From Alkalibacillus aidingensis (GTDB lineage: Bacteria > Bacillota > Bacilli > Bacillales > Alkalibacillaceae), in NCBI RefSeq assembly GCF_014595945.1, contig NZ_JABXWU010000001.1:1-64000 (forward strand): a stretch of 64,000 nt of DNA, read 5' to 3'. The notes under the pieces were generated by a model. That model was not told the DNA's origin. It saw only the letters and a program-made list of their open reading frames with translations, and did not search any database. The position numbers were made by a program, and so were the translations under genes. This document shows, piece by piece, positions 61,963 through 64,000 of the stretch; the first letter of the stretch is position 1; the number at the start of each line of letters is the position of its first letter.

Positions 61963-62015
61963 GGCTCTGTTAAAGTTTAGTGTTGATCATTAAATCGTTT
62001 TGTCTGTAACAGAGC
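61963..62015. repeat. 53-bp short form of the GGCTCTGTTA inverted-repeat element
   Basis: GGCTCTGTTAAAG (61963-61975) and GTAACAGAGC (62006-62015) are the same end sequences as in the 324-bp element at 36759-37082, but with only about 30 AT-rich bases between them. It looks like an internally deleted copy, upstream of the S14 gene. Confidence 0.7.
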
Positions 62016-62188
62016 GAATGAGTTAAACGTATATCTTAACATAAACTTGAACGTTATAAACTGGTAAATGATGTAAGTGAAAAAGGGGATTATGAATTAT
62101 CAAAGGTAAACATATAAAATGGGAGTCACTATCTTAACCTAACTATGATAGTATTTAAATAGAGAGATTTAGAGGGGGAGAAGGAGCT

Positions 62189-62386
62189 TTGGAACAAGTA
62201 ATCCATGTAGAAAATTTACGTAAAAGCTATGGCAATAACGAAGCATTAAAAGATATAACTTTTCAGGTGCCAAAGGGGCAGATCTTTGGCTTGCTTGGAC
62301 CGAGTGGATCTGGAAAGACGACGATGATCAAAACGTTAACCGGCGAACTAACTAAATCTTCCGGTCAAGTGGGAACCCAATACTAG
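62189..62386 (+). pseudogene. Truncated ABC transporter ATPase (N-terminal fragment)
   Basis: 65 residues. VENLRKSYGNNEALKDITF and the Walker A GPSGSGKTT are a normal ABC ATPase start, but the frame stops soon after (residue 65, GQVGTQY). The Q-loop, LSGGQ signature and Walker B are missing. The TTG start has a ribosome site (GGGGGAG, 9 bases upstream), so a short peptide could still be made. No downstream remnant follows; the next gene starts 41 bases later. Confidence 0.85.
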
Positions 62387-62427
62387 AGAATTAAAGAGAA
62401 GACGCTTAGAAAAGGAGAGAGTAACAC

Positions 62428-62892
62428 ATGACGAATAACGGGCTATTATATTACGAGGACGGTTCAATAAAATACCAAGGTGAAATGATCGATCAAGTCC
62501 CACATGGCCACGGGGTTGCCTACTGGGAAAACGGTCATAAGTGGTATATCGGAGAATTTGCCAAGGGTCAACCAAAAGGAGTCGGCAAATATTATTACCC
62601 TAATGGAACCATACGATATGAAGGAGAAACAGAAGAGCTGCAATATGTGGGGAAGGGAATCGAATATTTTAAAAACGGCCAAGTCAAATTTAAAGGTACC
62701 TTCAAGACAACACCCCGTTTTTACTACGGAGCAAGGTGTTATGTTGAAGGTCATTTATACGATGAGAGCGGAAAGTTGAGATATTGTGGTACATTTGAAG
62801 GAGATAAAACATATTCTTTTAAAAATGGGGTTGAATATTTAGAAGATGGCACCATTCGACTACATGGAAGGAAGAATTTTGTGATTAATTAA
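62428..62892 (+). CDS. MORN-repeat protein
   Basis: 154 residues made of MORN-like units about 20-23 residues long, each with a (Y/F)x(N/D)G core: YYEDGSIKYQGEM, YWENGHKWYIGEF, YYPNGTIRYEGE, YFKNGQVKFKGTF, YDESGKLRYCGTF and YLEDGTIRLHGR. There is no signal peptide. In bacilli such proteins (YwqK-like) may be immunity or antitoxin-type, but no toxin gene is next to it. AAAGGAG lies before the ATG. It replaces the expected rest of the ABC transporter. Confidence 0.8.
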   Translation: MTNNGLLYYEDGSIKYQGEMIDQVPHGHGVAYWENGHKWYIGEFAKGQPKGVGKYYYPNGTIRYEGETEELQYVGKGIEYFKNGQVKFKGTFKTTPRFYYGARCYVEGHLYDESGKLRYCGTFEGDKTYSFKNGVEYLEDGTIRLHGRKNFVIN

Positions 62893-63123
62893 TCACCAAA
62901 CACAACTGGTCCTTCGTTAAGTTCACACCAATTATTGTGCCGTATGTTAGATGCGAAATCGCTGAAATAAAATAACTATAAAATTTGGTAAAAATTTTTT
63001 CACGAATAAGATTGAATATTTCTTCAAACCGTTGTAAGATTAACACGCTTGACACAATTAAATCAAACTTCTTAGTAGTTTGACCTGAACCTGATAGATA
63101 GAGAGAAAAGGGAGGGTTTAACG

Positions 63124-64000
63124 ATGAGAATGAATCACGTTATTGCCTATGGAATGGTGATCCTTGGTGCAGGTTTCTGGGGATTAACCGGTCTGTTTGT
63201 CCAAAACCTGTATGCATATGGATTTACACCATGGCAAGTCGTCACACTACGCTTAACATTTTCCAGCTTAATTCTACTAATCATGCTCGCTATCGTGGCT
63301 AGAAACCATTTGAAAATCAGATTGAAAGATCTACCGTATTTCATTGCACTTGGCGTTTTAAGTATCGCCTTTTTCAACTGGTTCTACTTTCAAGTCATGG
63401 ATCTCGCATCACTCTCAGTCGCCGTCATATTCGTCTACACATCACCCGTCTTTGCAGCCATCATCGCTAAAATCTTTTTCAATGAAGCACTAACCTTACC
63501 TAAAATCATTGCCATTATCCTAACTATTACTGGAAGTGCATTTGCCATCGAATTCTTACCAATTGGAGAATTCTCATTAACGATTCAAACCATTATATAT
63601 GGCTTACTGGCTGGATTTTTCTGTTCAACCTATAGCCTAGTCGGAAAAAACGTCAGCAGATGGTATCATCCATTTACGATTACGTTTTACGCATTACTTT
63701 GTGGTGCTATATTCTTAATCCCAACAAGTGGCATTTGGGAACATCACCAAGCCTTTATGAATGGAGAAGTCTGGATCAATATTCTTGGAATCGTCATCGT
63801 CTCAACAGTGGCAGCATACCTGTTGTATACTATTGGGCTTTCCTATATTGAATCTAGCAAAGCCACGATCCTATCTTCCATTGAAATTGTTATTGCTGTA
63901 TTAGTGGGAGTCTCAGTATTTGGTGAGGTACTGACGGGCTGGCAGTTATTAGGATTCATGTTCCTGTTTGTATCTTTATTTTTAACAGTGTTCTCGTTTA
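63124..64000 (+). CDS. DMT-superfamily (EamA/RhaT) exporter, cut by the window end
   Basis: The frame runs from the ATG at 63124 (AAGGGAGGG upstream) to the last base without a stop. About 292 residues with ten predicted helices in two EamA halves (starts at about 10 and 155). ILGAGFWGLTGLFVQNLYAYG and SVAVIFVYTSPVFAAIIAKIFFNE in the first half and SSKATILSSIEIVIAVLVG in the second are typical of drug/metabolite exporters. The substrate is unknown. Only the last few residues are missing. Confidence 0.9.
   Translation, partial: MRMNHVIAYGMVILGAGFWGLTGLFVQNLYAYGFTPWQVVTLRLTFSSLILLIMLAIVARNHLKIRLKDLPYFIALGVLSIAFFNWFYFQVMDLASLSVAVIFVYTSPVFAAIIAKIFFNEALTLPKIIAIILTITGSAFAIEFLPIGEFSLTIQTIIYGLLAGFFCSTYSLVGKNVSRWYHPFTITFYALLCGAIFLIPTSGIWEHHQAFMNGEVWINILGIVIVSTVAAYLLYTIGLSYIESSKATILSSIEIVIAVLVGVSVFGEVLTGWQLLGFMFLFVSLFLTVFSF

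Noticed and set aside
1-64000. tRNA, rRNA, prophage or intact insertion sequence genes
   Set aside because: None was recognised on either strand; the mobile-type signals are limited to small non-coding repeats.

Overview
The window is low-G+C DNA from a member of the Bacillaceae. Most starts have strong AGGAGG-type ribosome binding sites, and several genes clearly start at TTG or GTG. Sporulation-linked families occur: CotF-type coat proteins, two YjcZ-type micropeptides and a Spo0E-like phosphatase. Many extracellular proteins are very acidic, and there is a glycine-betaine-type binding protein. This suggests a salt-tolerant, nitrate-respiring, endospore-forming soil or saline bacillus. Genus and species cannot be settled from the sequence alone.

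Layout. 0-5 kb: a coat-like C-terminus, a SAM methyltransferase, small lipoproteins and membrane proteins, and an ECF sigma/anti-sigma pair. 5-16.7 kb: RecQ, a secreted beta-propeller protein, an RNase HI-like protein, an Est30-type carboxylesterase, two Nudix proteins, a cupin, and many very small membrane proteins. 16.8-30.3 kb: an anaerobic nitrate respiration island. It holds moaA, a NarK-type transporter fused to a PAS domain, narGHJI preceded by two small uncharacterised genes and a hemerythrin gene, the di-iron Fe-S repair gene ric with an FNR-like site, and an alcohol dehydrogenase. 30.4-46 kb: a Bcr/CflA efflux pump behind a 209-bp tandem duplication, micropeptides, a stand-alone CcoN-like mini-protein, two PAS-GGDEF-EAL proteins, a bactofilin, a yraD/E/F/G-adhB-like locus, prfC and an L,D-transpeptidase. 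46-54 kb: a nitroreductase remnant, an orphan betaine-type binding protein, YkuK, and a TetR/MMPL/coiled-coil exporter module with visible operators. 54-64 kb: MFS, CNNM/CorC, NCS2-type permease, WrbA, VOC protein, ribosomal protein S14, a broken ABC gene, a MORN-repeat protein and a DMT exporter that runs off the end.

The most unusual content is non-coding. Seven intergenic tandem arrays (about 4.5, 5.1, 7.75, 14.0, 19.8, 54.4 and 58.7 kb) have rigid periods of 20, 21, about 36, 53, 52, 53 and 52 bp. They look like diverged members of one family: CCG(G/T) left arm, purine-rich AAAGAG or AATAAGGAG middle, ATT, then a (C/A)CGG right arm, usually followed by a 22-23 bp linker. All seven lie in the same orientation on the + strand whatever the direction of the flanking genes. 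The window also has two sizes of an element ended by GGCTCTGTTA inverted repeats, a 230-bp element ended by AGAGGCTGGGACA inverted repeats, and a 145-bp copy of the 3' end of ric beside moaA.

All identifications come from reading sequence and motifs. No database search was run.
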